A stretch of DNA of 64,000 nt from Opisthorchis felineus (taxonomy: Eukaryota > Platyhelminthes > Trematoda > Opisthorchiida > Opisthorchiidae), in the NCBI GenBank assembly GCA_004794785.1, contig SJOL01006411.1:359624-423623 (forward strand), read 5' to 3'. The notes under the pieces were generated by a model that was not told where the DNA came from, ran no database searches, and saw only the letters and a program-made list of their open reading frames with translations. The position numbers and the translations under genes were made by a program. The first letter of the stretch is position 1, and the number at the start of each line of letters is the position of its first letter. Positions 13,840-25,900 of this stretch are shown piece by piece.

Positions 13840-14240
13840 GTTGGAACGCTATGGTCGTGACAGTCGAGACGGACGCCTCGAACATAGGCATTGCCGCATC
13901 TCTGACTCGGAACGACCTACCGGTGGCCTCCTTTCCTAGAACACTGACATTGGGCGAAAAGAATCACTCTGCTACTGAGAAGAGGCATACGCCATCGTTG
14001 AATCTATCCGTAAATGGAAGCATTATCTCTTCGGGAAGCACTCCAAGCTTATCACTGACTAGCGATCGGTTTCCTTTAGGTACGGCGTGTCGCAGAAAAG
14101 TAAGATAAAAAAAGGTAAAATCCAGCGATGGGAAATGGCACTCCGCTTTTAGCTACGGTGTCAGCTACAGACCAGGGAAAGACAGTCTGGTGACCGACAC
14201 CTTATCGCGCAACTTATGCGCCAATGTGATTGGCAATGGT
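13840..14240 (+). pseudogene. Gypsy RNase H and tether remnant
   Basis: VETDASNIGIAASL (from about 13856) matches the first aspartate block of the RNase H domain found in gypsy pol. It is followed by an EKNHSATEK block with the conserved glutamate. Further RNase H sequence, RYGVSQKSK then SYGVSYRPGKDSLVTDTLSR, continues across frame changes and an in-frame stop up to about 14240. The last segment, with its 'G.DN..AD.LSR'-like ending, is the usual C-terminal boundary of gypsy RNase H. No integrase zinc finger or DDE core follows. Confidence 0.75.
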
Positions 14241-14980
14241 TAAAAGAAAATAACGTCTGACATTTCATTTCCCATCAGGCCCTCGCAAATCAACAAGAAG
14301 CATGCCAATCCACTATCTTCGAAGAACTTCCGTAGCTCAGCAGTATCGATCTGAGCTAGCCCAACAACTCTCCACAGTAAACCAATGCTGTTCTGGTAGA
14401 GAGCACGTGGACGAAGCATGGCAAAATGTGAAAGGAGCTTTGCTAGCGGTGTTCACTACTGTCTGTCCGACTTCTCCGATACAATCAAATAAGCACTTAA
14501 TATCATCGAGGTCGCTAGTCGTGATTGATGCCAGGAAATCCGTACCAACAGGCAACGAGTACGACGGCGCACGCAAATCCCTCAAACGTTAAATAGTGAA
14601 GATTCTAAGGAAAGACCGAGAGCTCTGGTGGACATCGAAAGCTACGGCAAACAGCCGTGCCCTATATCAACTGATACAATCGACTGGCCCTAGGAAAGCA
14701 ACGGTCATTGAAACGATAAGTGAAAAAGATGGCTCATTAATTCACTCGCAAAAACGTCGACTGGAAAGATGGGCCAAACACTTCGAAGGCAGTTTAGCTG
14801 GCCTCCTGCAACCCAGCCTGTGGAGATGGTGCATACGGGCAAATGGAATGTAAACTTTGTCGGAAGAAGAAATAAAGTACGAAATATCCGTGCTAAAACG
14901 TGAGAAGACACCAGGACCGGACGGTCTCTATCCAGCCCTCAAAGAAGGCGGAGAATCCCTGATGACCCATCTGACAAAGC

Positions 14981-15582
14981 TTGTTGGTGCTATATGGAAC
15001 GAAGAGAGGGTGCCTGCAGAATGGGGCATGTCGACAGTTATCCCTATCTTCAAAAAGGATACGCGGACGCTGTGTGAAAACCAAAGTGGTATCGAAGGTG
15101 CTCTCTGGTCTTATCCTTCGAAGGTTGACTGAACGCAGACAGAGACAGATCCGTGAAAACCAAGCTGGGTTCCGTCCTGCAGGAGGATGCATCAATCATA
15201 TCTTCATCCTCCGACAAATTCTGGAACAGCGACACTGCTTTCAGCAACCAACAATGGTTGTGTTTCTTGACTTGAAAGCTGCCTTTGACTCTGTAGACCA
15301 TCGGGTACTATGGCAGTGTCTATGGAGCAAAGGTGTCCCCCATAAATTCTTGATCTTTCTTAAGGCGCTGTACGCCAACTCCCACGGACGTGTGAAACTC
15401 TACGTAGGCTCTCGCCTGAGTTCGCCACATCAAGGGGTTTCAGACAAGGCTGTCCTCTTTCACCTTTCCTCTTCAACTTCTTCATTGATACGATTATGGA
15501 AGACTCACTATCAGCCTCTAATGCCTGTAAGGTCGAAGTTCTCCAGGGGCGTCCGCTCACAGATATAGAGTACGCAGACGAC
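14981..15582 (+). pseudogene. LINE reverse transcriptase core (RTE clade)
   Basis: This is the fingers-palm part of the LINE RT, in a frame open from 14981 to 15568. It contains RENQAGFRPAGGC, FLDLKAAFDSVDHRVLW with the first catalytic aspartate, and the region before the second motif. The frame shifts shortly before the YADD box at 15571-15582, and the GVRQGCPLSP block is garbled near 15440. A product from this copy would therefore lack a contiguous active site. Confidence 0.85.
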
Positions 15583-15667
15583 ATAGCTCTTCATAGATCT
15601 AACCCCTTGGTAATGCAAACAATAATAATAAACAAATAATCTAAATAATTCCGCCTCACGGTTTGGC

Positions 15668-16237
15668 ATGTGCTTCACACCTGCAAAGTGTAAAGTGCTA
15701 CTGCAAGACTGGGTGGGCTCGGAACCTAACCTCATGCTTGCGGATGAGCCGATTGAGGTAGTAGATAAATTTGTTTACCTGGGCAGCTGTATGAGTCCCG
15801 GTGGTCTCGCGAAAGATGGTATCTCCATCCGGATTGGGAATGCCAGAGCAGCCTTCGTGAACCTTAACCTGTGGCGTAGGCGTGACAGCTTATCCGTCAA
15901 GGGCAGAGTTTACAATGCTGCAGTGCGCCCCATATTACTATACGGATCAGAAACCTGGCCGCTGCGCGCCGAAGACTTCAAAAGACTTTCAGTGTTTGAC
16001 CGTCAGTGTCTTCGGAGCATTGCCCGAGTCTGGTTGGAACACCGGATCAGCAATGCTGAAGTACGTCGAATGGTATTCGGAAGAAATAACTCACCCACGA
16101 TAGATGAACTGGTCACACTGCATAGGTTGCGCTGGGTTCGCCACGTGCTCCGTATGCCAGTCGATCGACTTCCTCAAAGGGTTCTTTTCGCACAACTACG
16201 TGAAGGTGGAAACGAGCCAGAGGCGGTCAAACAATGA
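15668..16237 (+). pseudogene. LINE C-terminal (thumb/connection) region
   Basis: A 189-codon open frame follows the YADD box after a short AT-rich interruption at 15610-15655. It reads FGMCFTPAKCKVLL (partly upstream), FVYLGSCMSPGGLAKD, then GRVYNAAVRPILLYGSETWP, CLRSIARVWLEHRISNAEV and TIDELVTLHRLRWVRHVLRM. These blocks are characteristic of the carboxy-terminal part of RTE-clade proteins in flatworms. The frame ends shortly after VKQ at 16237, about where the 3' UTR begins. Confidence 0.85.
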
Positions 16238-16619
16238 CTTGGCAGCGAAGTATAAAAGCCATTACCAGCAAACTCAGCTGCGTTGGTCATTGCCGTCTTC
16301 CGGGGTGAGGAACTCCAGATGGGCCACATCAATGGTTAGAGACATTGTCAAACATGGCCCAGTCGCGCCCTCAGTGGCGTTCGTGCATCGAAGCTATTGC
16401 CTTCAATGCATAGCTCCCTTCTCAATTCCCCCACTTAACAATCCACTGACAGTCCTGTATTTACGCACCAATTTATCAGATCGCGCCTCCAATGGGCAGC
16501 CTCCTACCCCACCTCCCCGAATCATCGGTGAACGAAACTGTGGCAGCTACAACCACTGTACGACAAGTACGCGGTTCTCACAGCTGATAATGATGATGAT
16601 GAGTTGGTAGTCGGCGATC

Positions 16620-18165
16620 CAATGCCATCGTCCATGCTGACACTAGCCACATCATTGGTAAGCGCTTTGGTACATCGAACGACTAATAAGCGTCGAACGA
16701 CTAAATAAGCACTGTTCAGTTTGCACTCTACACAGGGCGAGACCTATCTGCATCGTTATTCTAACCGTTCCTTACGAAGCTATGATGGTAGAATAGCACT
16801 GATCCAGTTCAGATCCATGGCACTTCCGGTCGTTTTGTAGTTAAGTTGGATTGCCCAAAATGTTTTTGCGTGACAAAGGTCTAACTCATCACTTTCGATT
16901 TCCACAACGACCGGAGAGGAGGCAAAAACAGAAACATAGCTCCAAATGTAGCGTTATTCATTTACTTATTTACTTATTCCTATTCTAACGTTGGATGGTC
17001 ACACTGCGAAGACTGCCGATGAGCCCACCACCCCTCAAGTAGTGGGTCGAAGGGCAAAGTTCGGATTAGTGGCTTGTCGCATTTAAGAAAGAGACGCAAC
17101 GTTAGTCTGGAATTAGAGGGACCGGAGTATAGCATGCCGTCTCTATGGTTACGACAACTCCCCCTTCGGGTTGATTTCATCCTTGGACTGGGCATTTGAC
17201 CACTGTCGTTTACACAATATTCGTCGCGTTTGGTAGCCACCACGTGTGAATAGTGGTGAAGCGACGCAACGTGTTCTGCGTAACAACAAGAAGACGGACA
17301 TGGTGGAAGTCATTATTGGACGTCCTACAAATGTGGCCCAACCAGATTTGGCCCAAAGTGCTATATTTGCTTTGGCAGGATATGGACGGTGTGGATACAA
17401 TGAATGACGTGGAAACGAAAGATGACCGTAACTCTACCTTGAACGCACTCGGTAATTTTCGGGTCTTCCGCGACGGTTGCTGACTGCTCAGACAAAACTT
17501 TCACTCCACCAGTGAGCTTTCGACTGTCTGACTAAGTCAACAACTTGTGAGATGAAAAACCACACCTAAATTCTCAGTTGGTCCCGTATGTATAATCCGC
17601 CACCAACCGGACCTCATGAAGCCCCCGGATTACTTCGCCCTTGTAATTACCTAAACTCAACTTCGTACAACTGCCTACCTGACGACCTTCGAATTCGTTT
17701 CTTTGAATCCCATCCTTGCCCAGTAGTTTCCAAGCTTTCTAACCACCTGGACGATGTCTTTCCTGCCACCACGGTGTACTCCGCTGGACCCGATTCGTCC
17801 ATATCACACTCACAATCGTTCATTCACACAACTTATCTGTGCTCCTCTAGTCACTAATATCAGGTTCCAGCCCCTCATTCCCTCCTTAACTTTCCAAAAG
17901 GTTGCCTGTGTTTAGGATTCTTTTTCACTTGGGTTATTTCTCCGTTCTGGCGTCGTTTTTAGTGTCTCATTGCTTGTTTCGTGTTGTAAAATCCGGTGAG
18001 CAACATGATGTAGTGTGACAATCAGATTTGAAATGGCACCAGTTCGGTTATAGGATAGTTTCCATTTAATTCAGCAGCCAGACCGAGAGTAAGCCCTCTT
18101 TGGGTAAGCAAATATTATTATCATCAACGAGTGGCCCATTGGGTGAGGCTACGATATCAAGCGAT
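16620..18165. other. No supported gene
   Basis: Beyond the LINE tail there is a short imperfect direct repeat near 16670-16705 (CATCGAACGACTAA, then CGTCGAACGACTAAATAAGC). No coding frame here has a recognisable domain. A minus-strand open frame at 16980-17243 and its overlapping neighbour at 17149-17400 look weakly protein-like but match nothing I know. Confidence 0.4.
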
Positions 18166-18168
18166 ATG

Positions 18169-18239
<71 letters not shown>
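18169..18239. repeat. (AT)n microsatellite
   Basis: About 70 bp of uninterrupted AT dinucleotide lies between GATATGCA and ACTTCAGT. The apparent Tyr-Ile-rich open frame over it is an artefact of the dinucleotide. Confidence 0.97.
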
Positions 18240-18240
<1 letters not shown>

Positions 18241-18769
18241 TTCAGTTTTACCGTACGTGCTGTTTATCTAAGCTTCCCCATCCTTTTCAGAAGCATGCCA
18301 ACCGGGGATTTCAATCCAGCGTTTGCGAGTACCCCGTTACGGCCAACTTCCAGCAACGATCCATTTCGACATCCCCATCCTAGGATTCGTGTCGTGCGCA
18401 ATAAGAGGTATGCAAATCATTCTTAGGTCTCGTCGGTTTGTTTAAAAAATCTGCCTCCTTTTTGGTACGGCAGCGAAGCATCAGTGTTGAACAGTGATGT
18501 CATGCTGTCGATGATGATGACTCCTTTTTAGTTATCAGTTTGAATTCGGTGCTTCGAAAGCCTTTTATTCTGAATAAATTCCAATTTTCGGTGTTGAATT
18601 TCTTTATCTAATCGTAAGCGATCACCATGGCCATGGGAAGCATCCACATATTTTGATCGTATTTGGACCGTTCAAGACTCCAGCAAAGAAGGAGGTTTAG
18701 ACCCGTTGAGTGGAATATTTCGCACAACACTTCGGTTGGCCACCTGCTTCCAATCCAGGCCGTCGGCCT

Positions 18770-20100
18770 TTGACAGAAACGTTGACTGATAATGCGTAGC
18801 CTCCTTCAGCGTAATCTCCTGTTCCCGACAACCTGCCCCCTGCTCTGTTCGAGGACTGTGTTGAATTCCTCAGTCAGTACCTGTCTAGCCTATTTGCGTA
18901 TATGAAGAGAAACAGACCGTCCCAACCAATTAGAATGAGTCGGCTGTAGTGCCTGTCTTCAAAAAACAGAATGTAGTAACCACGGTTTGACTCCCTTTGT
19001 AAGAAGACTTCTGGTGTCGCCGACGGTACGCGAAAACTTAACCCGTGAGAACCAAGCGGGATTTCGGCCAGCTAGATGCTGCATCGATCCACTCTTCAAT
19101 TTCCTTTAGGTGTTAAAGCGGGTCATATGCTCAGACGACTCACAATCTTATCGTTCCTTAACTTCAATTGTGCGTTCGATTCTATCAATCGATCGGTGCT
19201 GTTAACCACACGTGCTCAACAGGTATGCCCAAGAGGTTAGTGAACATAATCCGATCCTTATACCCACCTACTTCTGGGCCTTTGGGAGTATATGGTGATC
19301 TCTCTAAAAGCTTGCCTACAACAAGTGTTCAGCAAGGATGTCCACTATCCATTTCTGACCAACTTCGTCATCAACCAACTAATGAGACGAATGCTGGAAA
19401 GTCTACAAAAAATTGGTGTTAGATCGTTGCTGATGAGAGCCTGTCGACTTGGAATAGGCAGACTACATTATCTTTATCTTTGAAGACGAAGGCCAAACAC
19501 AAGCTCTATCGAATTAAGTGTTCAACGTCACATCATCTTTCGGAATGTGTCTTGCGCCTGCAAAGTGGAAAGTCATGCTTCAGAGTTTGCGGTCTCTGGA
19601 CATGTCTCTTGCATTTCAAGTGGAATCACTGAAGGTTGTGGATAATTTTACAGACCTCGGTGGTTGTATTACATCTGACGGAGATCTGTCTGATGAAGTC
19701 AGTGCACGAATCTCAAAGGCCCGAATCTTGTTTGTTAATTTGCGTCACTTGTGGCGTCAAAGCGGTATATCACTGGGTCTCAAGGGTCGCGTGTACCAGG
19801 CTACAGTAAGGACTGTATTTTTAGATGGTTGAGAGACAGATGGCGTTAGTCTTTTGGCCACCGATTTCTCAGAATCGCTGCTGGTATCTGGTGGCGTCAA
19901 CGTATTCATAAGGATGTAATTAGAAAACGGGTATTTGGTTGTACAAAAGGTACTTCAGTCGAGGGAAACATCCAGCAATATGAACTGCGGTGACTAGGTC
20001 ATTTGTTACACATGCGATAGGATAGCAAGAGGTCCCTGCTCCATCCAGTCCTTTCTCTTTCCCTTGCCTTGAAGCTTTAAATAGAATTAAATAAAAGTGG
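18770..20100 (+). mobile_element. Second, heavily decayed RTE-type LINE
   Basis: RT pieces in several frames appear in the right order. LTRENQAGFRPA lies near 19045 and corresponds to the (R)ENQAGFRP block. SVQQGCP lies near 19330 and [16 protein letters not shown] at 19530. [14 protein letters not shown] with [17 protein letters not shown] follows at 19640-19750, then [17 protein letters not shown]. The last block differs from the 14.3 kb copy ([12 protein letters not shown] against SLSVKGRVYNA), so this is another subfamily. Frame breaks and stops are frequent, no YADD box is recoverable, and there is no clear 3' tail. Confidence 0.8.
19518..19832 (+). pseudogene. LINE thumb/connection fragment
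   Basis: This is the best-preserved open frame of the 18.8-20.1 kb copy, 104 codons. It reads [14 protein letters not shown], then a [18 protein letters not shown] block equivalent to the YLGS motif of RTE proteins, then [19 protein letters not shown] and [16 protein letters not shown]. It ends at a stop where the 'LYG.ETW' block should follow. Confidence 0.75.
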
Positions 20101-20199
20101 TTTCACGGTATCCAAGCATCGATATCATCGCTGATGCTGCTGTCTCGTGTCGTTGGAAATGGTAATGACTGCTCTATGCTGTGTATCGAGCCACGTGCG

Positions 20200-20390
20200 A
20201 TTGTGAATAGCTCGTCACCAGTTACTTTTCTGGTTTATTGTGACTCCCTGACTCCCCTGTCTGGGCTTGGGCAACCTGGCAGTATCCCAGCCCCTGTGCT
20301 TCCTTCTGGTGGCATGGCAGTTAGGCACCGGAAGGTGTTACAGCTGATCCATCAAGGACATTCCAACCAAGGTCAGCTGAAGTTTACAAA
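20200..20390 (+). repeat. Dispersed repeat, LINE 5'-leader type (family C)
   Basis: This segment contains GTGCTTCCTTCTGGTGGCAT followed by GGCAGTTAGGCACCGGAAGG. Essentially the same sequence occurs in reverse complement at 22390-22450, directly upstream of a LINE endonuclease fragment. It is therefore a solo piece of LINE leader. Confidence 0.65.
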
Positions 20391-20639
20391 TCAAGTTCCC
20401 TTTATATTGTAAACAATTTTCCAGGTGTATCTCGCCTTAACGACTTACAAATATATATGACTTACGTCTGTGACCAATCTATTTACGGGTGGGATACGTG
20501 CAAATCAACTGAATTAGTGGAATTCAAGCAAGTCTGTTGGCATTCCCTGGTTTCATTTAGTTTACTGTTATCTTTGAATTTCTGTAACGAGGTTTTGAAA
20601 GACATGCTCGATTTTTCTCGAGAAATGCGGAAAACTTCA

Positions 20640-22570
20640 GTTTAGTTTAGTTAGGTTTGTCGGCTGTAAATCATGTATCAAAGGTTCATTGGTTCCAGGT
20701 GCCACAATTTCAGTCACCGAAAAATGGGGGGAGGCGATATCGCGAAGTATTGGTGACTGTGGCACACTTAGTTGGCTCATTGTATATTGCTCTGAGGGAA
20801 CGGGGAATTTGGCAGCTACACATTGAAGGCGATAGCTTTGATGTAGGAGTGCCACTGGCTGTGATTTGGCCATGCCTGCCAGTGTCATCCACCGTTGATG
20901 GGTTGAGTCCTGGGGGGATGGTTTACTGAGTTTACTGGTCATACATTCTCCACAGCTTGGTCACTACCCGGACTGAGTGAAAAGAGCTCAGCGATTTACA
21001 CGGTTGTCTGGGCGAATTATATGTCCTAAGCAGCGTAACCTATGAATCGTGAGTAGTTCATCCATCGTGGGAGAGTTCCTATTTCTCAAAACCATCTAGT
21101 GTACCTCAGCATTACTAATCCGATGTTGCGCTCTTTTTGAAGATTAGGTCACTGACGAGGCACTCCATTCCACTGGTATTCTTTTTTCATTCCAAAACTT
21201 CCGTAGTGAAGTCTTCAGTCTACTCATCAGGGCTTCCTCACCTTTTCTGAAAAGTGTGCGGCGCAGACCATTCGGGCCGGCTACCTTGTCGCATTGGATG
21301 AGTGATATTTCACTCTGGATTTCTGTTCTTGATGGCTGGCTGGCATCGATGTTTCGCTCATGTGTGTTGGGTTCTTCCAGAAGTTGCTTTGAAGGAGGCC
21401 AGCTGAACGACAATGATTTTGTGAATCGATTACCGTTCCATCTTTTCCGAAATTTGTTCGCCCACGTTCTCTTCTAGCCGGTTGGTGGAATCAGCCGAAA
21501 CAGGGCATGGATGTTGCTTGCAACGAAAGCCCTCTCCATCTCCTGGGTCTTCAAAAACCACCAGCGTTCTCTGTCATCCCTCAGGCTCTGGGGTATCTGG
21601 CTTTTGAGGGATCTGTGTGCGTCTTCGTAGTTGCTAGTTGCTAGTATGGCCTTTCTGGCATCAATAAGACCTGCTGGTCTTGATGGTATCCAATGTTCAT
21701 TTGGTTAAGTTGGATGGCTTGAACAGATAGTTTTAAGAAATGAGTACATAGGTTCTTTTACTCATTTCTATCCAACTTCCAGTCAATCTTCGTCGTCAAC
21801 ATGACTACGTTTCCAGTAGCTTTCCAGCCAGATCAGCATGATACCGTTGAGCTACTGAAACTAGTCGAAGTTGATGAACGGAGTTGCTCTGCTTCGGCAC
21901 GCCTTGTGCTGACAAAATGCGAAGTGATAACCGAGCCCGTACAATGGCATGATCGGAGTGAAGTTGCGTATATTAGAAGGAACAGCAGTATTTGAATGCG
22001 GCTCTCCATCGGTAAGTGATAGTCACGTGACCCGCCTAAACCCATGGCTGGCTTGCGATTGATTGATGGCCTCCAAGTAACTTAATATGAGCTCTTGTGC
22101 CGGAGGTCTGTACTGGCCAGGAGCAGACAATGTTCAGTGTACAACTGAAGAAGTTTCTCCCCAGCATCCGTACACTGGGCATTGACTCCAAGTCTACCAC
22201 CTAACTGCTTCTTCCGGGCCGTCGTCCAATTCGGGCTTTCCTATCACCCGCCAAGATGACTATGTCCGTCCTTCTGGCCAACCAAAGCAGATCTAGATGA
22301 AACGCATCTTTCGCATCTTTCGAATTGCTGTTTATCGGGGCGTATGTTGGCACGACAAATAAACCGCTTCACATACTGATCTGCGAGACAACCGTGATAG
22401 TTCAGCCCTAGCACCCTTTCGGTTCCCAACTGCCATGCCACCCGAAGGAAGCACGAGGGCTGTGATAGACAGGAGAAGCCGAGATGTAGAGGTCGGGTTC
22501 AAACCAGGGACCTTCCGGTCAGTAAATTCGCGCACTAATCACTGTGTCATATCGCCCCAAGACAACCGTG
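20640..22570 (-). mobile_element. Internally deleted RTE LINE copy
   Basis: Read on the minus strand, it starts with a leader containing a tRNA-like block (22495-22549) and family C sequence. Endonuclease follows (VPTYAPI then DAFHLDLLWLARRTDIVILAG, about 22350-22240), then the linker (ERWWFLKTQEMERAF, about 21560). The start of RT follows (GPNGL... then IPVEWSASSV, ending about 21150). It then jumps directly to HRISNAEV and TMDELLTIHRLRCLGH (21115-21040), and finally a 3' UTR ending near 20640. The RT core between the 'PVEW' block and the 'HRISNAEV' block, including YADD, is gone. Confidence 0.8.
22495..22549 (-). promoter_or_regulatory. tRNA-like pol III promoter boxes at a LINE leader
   Basis: On the minus strand an A-box-like TGACACAGTGATT (22549-22537) is followed by a B-box-like GGTTTGAACCC (22505-22495), about 31 bp apart. 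The palindromic GGTTTGAACC core and the preceding TGACCGGAAGGTCCCT resemble a tRNA T-arm. It reads directly into the family C leader. This suggests an internal pol III promoter or a tRNA-derived SINE head joined to LINE sequence; activity is inference. Confidence 0.5.
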
Positions 22571-22949
22571 TGGCTCAAAAACGACTTTACTGGGATCCAG
22601 CCAAGTAAAGCGCTTTTGGTCGTGAAGCTGAGTGCAATTCTCTCATCAGAGGTACCACGAGCCATTGTGTCTGGATCGTAAGGCACCAGAAAATTGTGAA
22701 ACATCTGAGGTCGTCCTAGGCGGCTTGGGATACGTGACTGAATTGGAGTATTGTGTGCGTGTTTTGGAGGCGCCACATGCATCAACAGAAAGGAAAAGCA
22801 AATTTTCGGCGAAATACGCCTGTTGCCCAATTTGACATGGAGTGCATATATTGGAGGCGGTAACTTGGATCAGATCCCTTGAGTTTAGTAAGGGATTATT
22901 TTTGTTTATTTTGCTGGGCGCTAGTTTAGACACGGGACAATGGTTAGGC

Positions 22950-25900
22950 TACTGACAGATGAACTGGCCGCAGTGCATCACTTAGTGGATGAGGGGGAGG
23001 GGCGTCAGTGAGTGCCGGTGAACGAAGAGCTGCAAACATGCATCTCTGCTTATCGCATGAGTATATAGGCCGTAAAGTACGCATAAACATTCAGTCTTTT
23101 CCTAACTGAGTGGTACTGCTATCAAGGCACGTTCATTTCTCAATAAGCGTTATGGTGTACTGTTCTACGTGGTTAGTGTAGCACTCAAGTCTGTGAAAGT
23201 ACTATGTAATGAAGTACCACCTTCACATGTACAAGTTTGTAAAGTGTACCAAAAATTGCACTTCCGGATCCTGTCAGATAGTTTTTTATGGCAATTTCGC
23301 CCTCAAATCTACCATCCCTGAAAGTACCAAGACCTCATATGTAGCAGTATTCTTCTGAAACATACAATAAAATGTCCATAGAATTGAAGTTTTTAAATTG
23401 CTACCCGGATTTTCGTGGTCTGTACCAACTCGTTGTAGTACACTTATAGTGTCAGATTATTTTCGTGCTTTTTTCAGGTGTTCGATAGCGTTTTTCTCCG
23501 TTTTTTATTCGTAATGATAAGGCTCACCCTATCTTCAACAAATCAAATGTCAAGCTATATTGTCAGTGCTTTTACAACGCATTCTCAAAGGTAGGAGTTT
23601 TGAATTACAGCTGACTAGACGTTCTGCTTGCATACATTTAATCCCAATAATGCTTTTTAGAACGCCATAGAAGATGCAGTTTCCATGAAAAGTGTTAAGT
23701 TCGGGTTTGGAATAATGACGTCCTTGTGGTGTAACCATTTGTGTGAATGCCCCGGTGGATAAATCAGTGACTTCAGTGGAAACCCGGTTTTCTCGATAAG
23801 TATTGCTGTTAACTCGCTATCCGAAACGGTAGAAATTATTGAAGCAAACCAAGGGGAACTCAAATTTTACATGATGGCATTACATTCAGTGCAGTTTCAG
23901 TGTTCATCAGCTTCGCATTGAAGCCAGTGTATCAGTGGAAGTCCGTGTCTCGCGGCGAAAGTGAACACCTTTCCTGGACTGAAAATCATACCCGGAATCC
24001 TCAACCACGTTGGAAACCAATTCGTGTGCAATGTTTCTTAACACATTAATCCAAAAACACGAGTTTTACATTGTGATCTTTGTTGGGAAGGTAAAATCGC
24101 CCCTCAGGGGTGGTTTGTATTAAGAACTAGGGTGTGGGCTGTCAACTGTATCATTTTCAAAGTCTTACTAGATTGGAGTGAAATCTTAATTTGGGAGAAC
24201 TTATTGGATTGTCTGCCGTAGTTTTAACCAAACCTTGGCAACAGTCAGATAGGGGAACAGTATGGTAGTAGTCTCGCTTCACTACCATGTTCAACAAACA
24301 GGTGATAGATGTCAACTCTCAACCACCTTATGGCCTTACTTTTATGGTCATATGAAGGCAATAGAGGACAATTAGGCATATAAACCAAAACCCGATTCCA
24401 TGTCGATGGCGCTCTGCGTGATGCTACCGGAGTGTTGCAGTTTCCTAACCACTTCAACATAAGAGAAGTCTATCTATCCATTGGATTCATTGGCTTTGCT
24501 CCCCTTCAACAGAGTGTGAGAACTAATAACTACAATACATATACAAACTGATGTTCGAACAAACAGGGTGGGAGCAGCGATTTACTACGTGATACGCATC
24601 AGTCTTCCTACGCTACCGACAGAAAAGATGTGCATCGACCTAGCCGAGATCTGGGACTTATTCACTTAAGGGTACCTTAAATGAGAGATTCGGTAGAAGT
24701 GGGTTGAGTTCCATGCTTCCCACCAATTTATCGCGCCATGCAACAGAGGCCTCTCCACAAGTTCCACTACTGGGTTTGGAACCTGGACCCATGGTAGATG
24801 ACGTTCACCATGAAGTACTTAAAACGCCTATTTTCTTACCAGCATGCAGTCCGATAGTCGGGAATATTTTCACTCACCTGCCAGGTTTGCACAACTTTTC
24901 ATTATATTTCAGTCACCCCTTGTGTTGAGTTTGTCTAGGACTTTACAATAATAGTATATTCGATCACGTATCCACCACATACCTAGGCATCTTACACTTA
25001 CCCCATAATGTACTTTCCTTTTTTTCTGAAGTCCTGGTCCTGTGGTACAGCGGAATGTGTCGCACAGTTCCAGTGCGTCCGTCACATCTTCCCGTGTTCG
25101 CCACAAGAATTCTGTTACGGTCAGGCGACTGGACTCTGGTACGTATTGCTATTGTTTGTTTCTCTTACATACAGGCCTTTGGTTGACGGATAATTTCGCA
25201 TTCGTTTCACGCCTGGTCACTTTGTGCTGAAAGAACCGAACGCTTTTGAGAGAGGAAACGTGGGCTGCTTGCTAGTGGTCTTGTATTTTTTTGGAAATAA
25301 TATAACCTTGCAACGCGAGGATCAATCTGATTTGAGGTTGCAATTTACATTGTCCCTAGTGTGATTTGTTATAGTGCAGACGTCGGGAGTGAGACTGCAA
25401 ATACCACTTTATTTGAAAGAGTCGTTAAATTGGCAAAGTATTTCCGTTCAAATGAATTCGGTGAAAAACACTTGTGCCAGGTAGATATTGATCTCTAATC
25501 AGCACAAGAAAAGTTTCTGGAACGTATGCCTAACTCCTACTGACTTTGAAGATAGCCGTACACCATACGCGACTTCGAGTAGCCTTGAGAATCCTTCCAT
25601 CAGCCTACCCTTTAGTGTCAAGCGTTTTGCATGGAATGCCTATAAAATTGGAATCCAGGATTTGGAGTTGGGAACACCTATTCTGATGTTGATCCACCGA
25701 TGAACTGAAGCCGGGCTGTGAGTGCAAGATTGAGCAATCGTGACCTATTTTTATCACCAGTTTGGGGTGCATCTCGGATCGGTGAAATGTCGAAGATGGA
25801 ATACAATGGGAAGTAAAGACTTTTTCAACCGATTGATGCCCTTTTGCATTACATTTGTTGCGAAAGATACCAAAATCCGCCGGGAATGAACGTCGACAGT

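Larger units (their letters stand above)
11700..14325 (+). mobile_element. Ty3/gypsy LTR retrotransposon remnant, lacking integrase
   Basis: The domain order gag, CCHC zinc knuckles, aspartic protease, reverse transcriptase, RNase H is the Ty3/gypsy order. The element is broken by several stops and frameshifts. Similarity fades after the RNase H/tether region at about 14240, and from about 14320 the sequence is that of a non-LTR element, so integrase and the 3' LTR are missing. I could not define a 5' LTR or a primer binding site. The plain CX2CX4HX4C second knuckle argues against the CHCC-type gag described for CsRn1 of Clonorchis, so this is probably another gypsy lineage. It is not expected to be mobile. 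Confidence 0.9.
14320..16610 (+). mobile_element. RTE-clade LINE, 5'-truncated, with GAT-rich 3' tail
   Basis: The sequence runs from the linker between endonuclease and RT (EHVDEAWQNVKGALLA, 14410) through RT and the C-terminal region to a 3' UTR. It ends in a short GAT repeat (about 16585-16600), typical of RTE tails. RT motifs are TPGPDGLYPAL (14910), ENQAGFRPAGGC (15160), FLDLKAAFDSVDHR (15262) and YADD (15571-15582). The thumb/connection motif FVYLGSCMSPGG follows at 15770, then GRVYNAAVRPILLYGSETW. At least four frame changes and an in-frame stop near 14592 disable it. The endonuclease is absent. It abuts the gypsy remnant at about 14320. Confidence 0.92.

Noticed and set aside
18100..18426. 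Plus-strand frame with a Tyr-Ile repeat
   Set aside because: It is an artefact of the (AT)n microsatellite; the flanks show no coding features.
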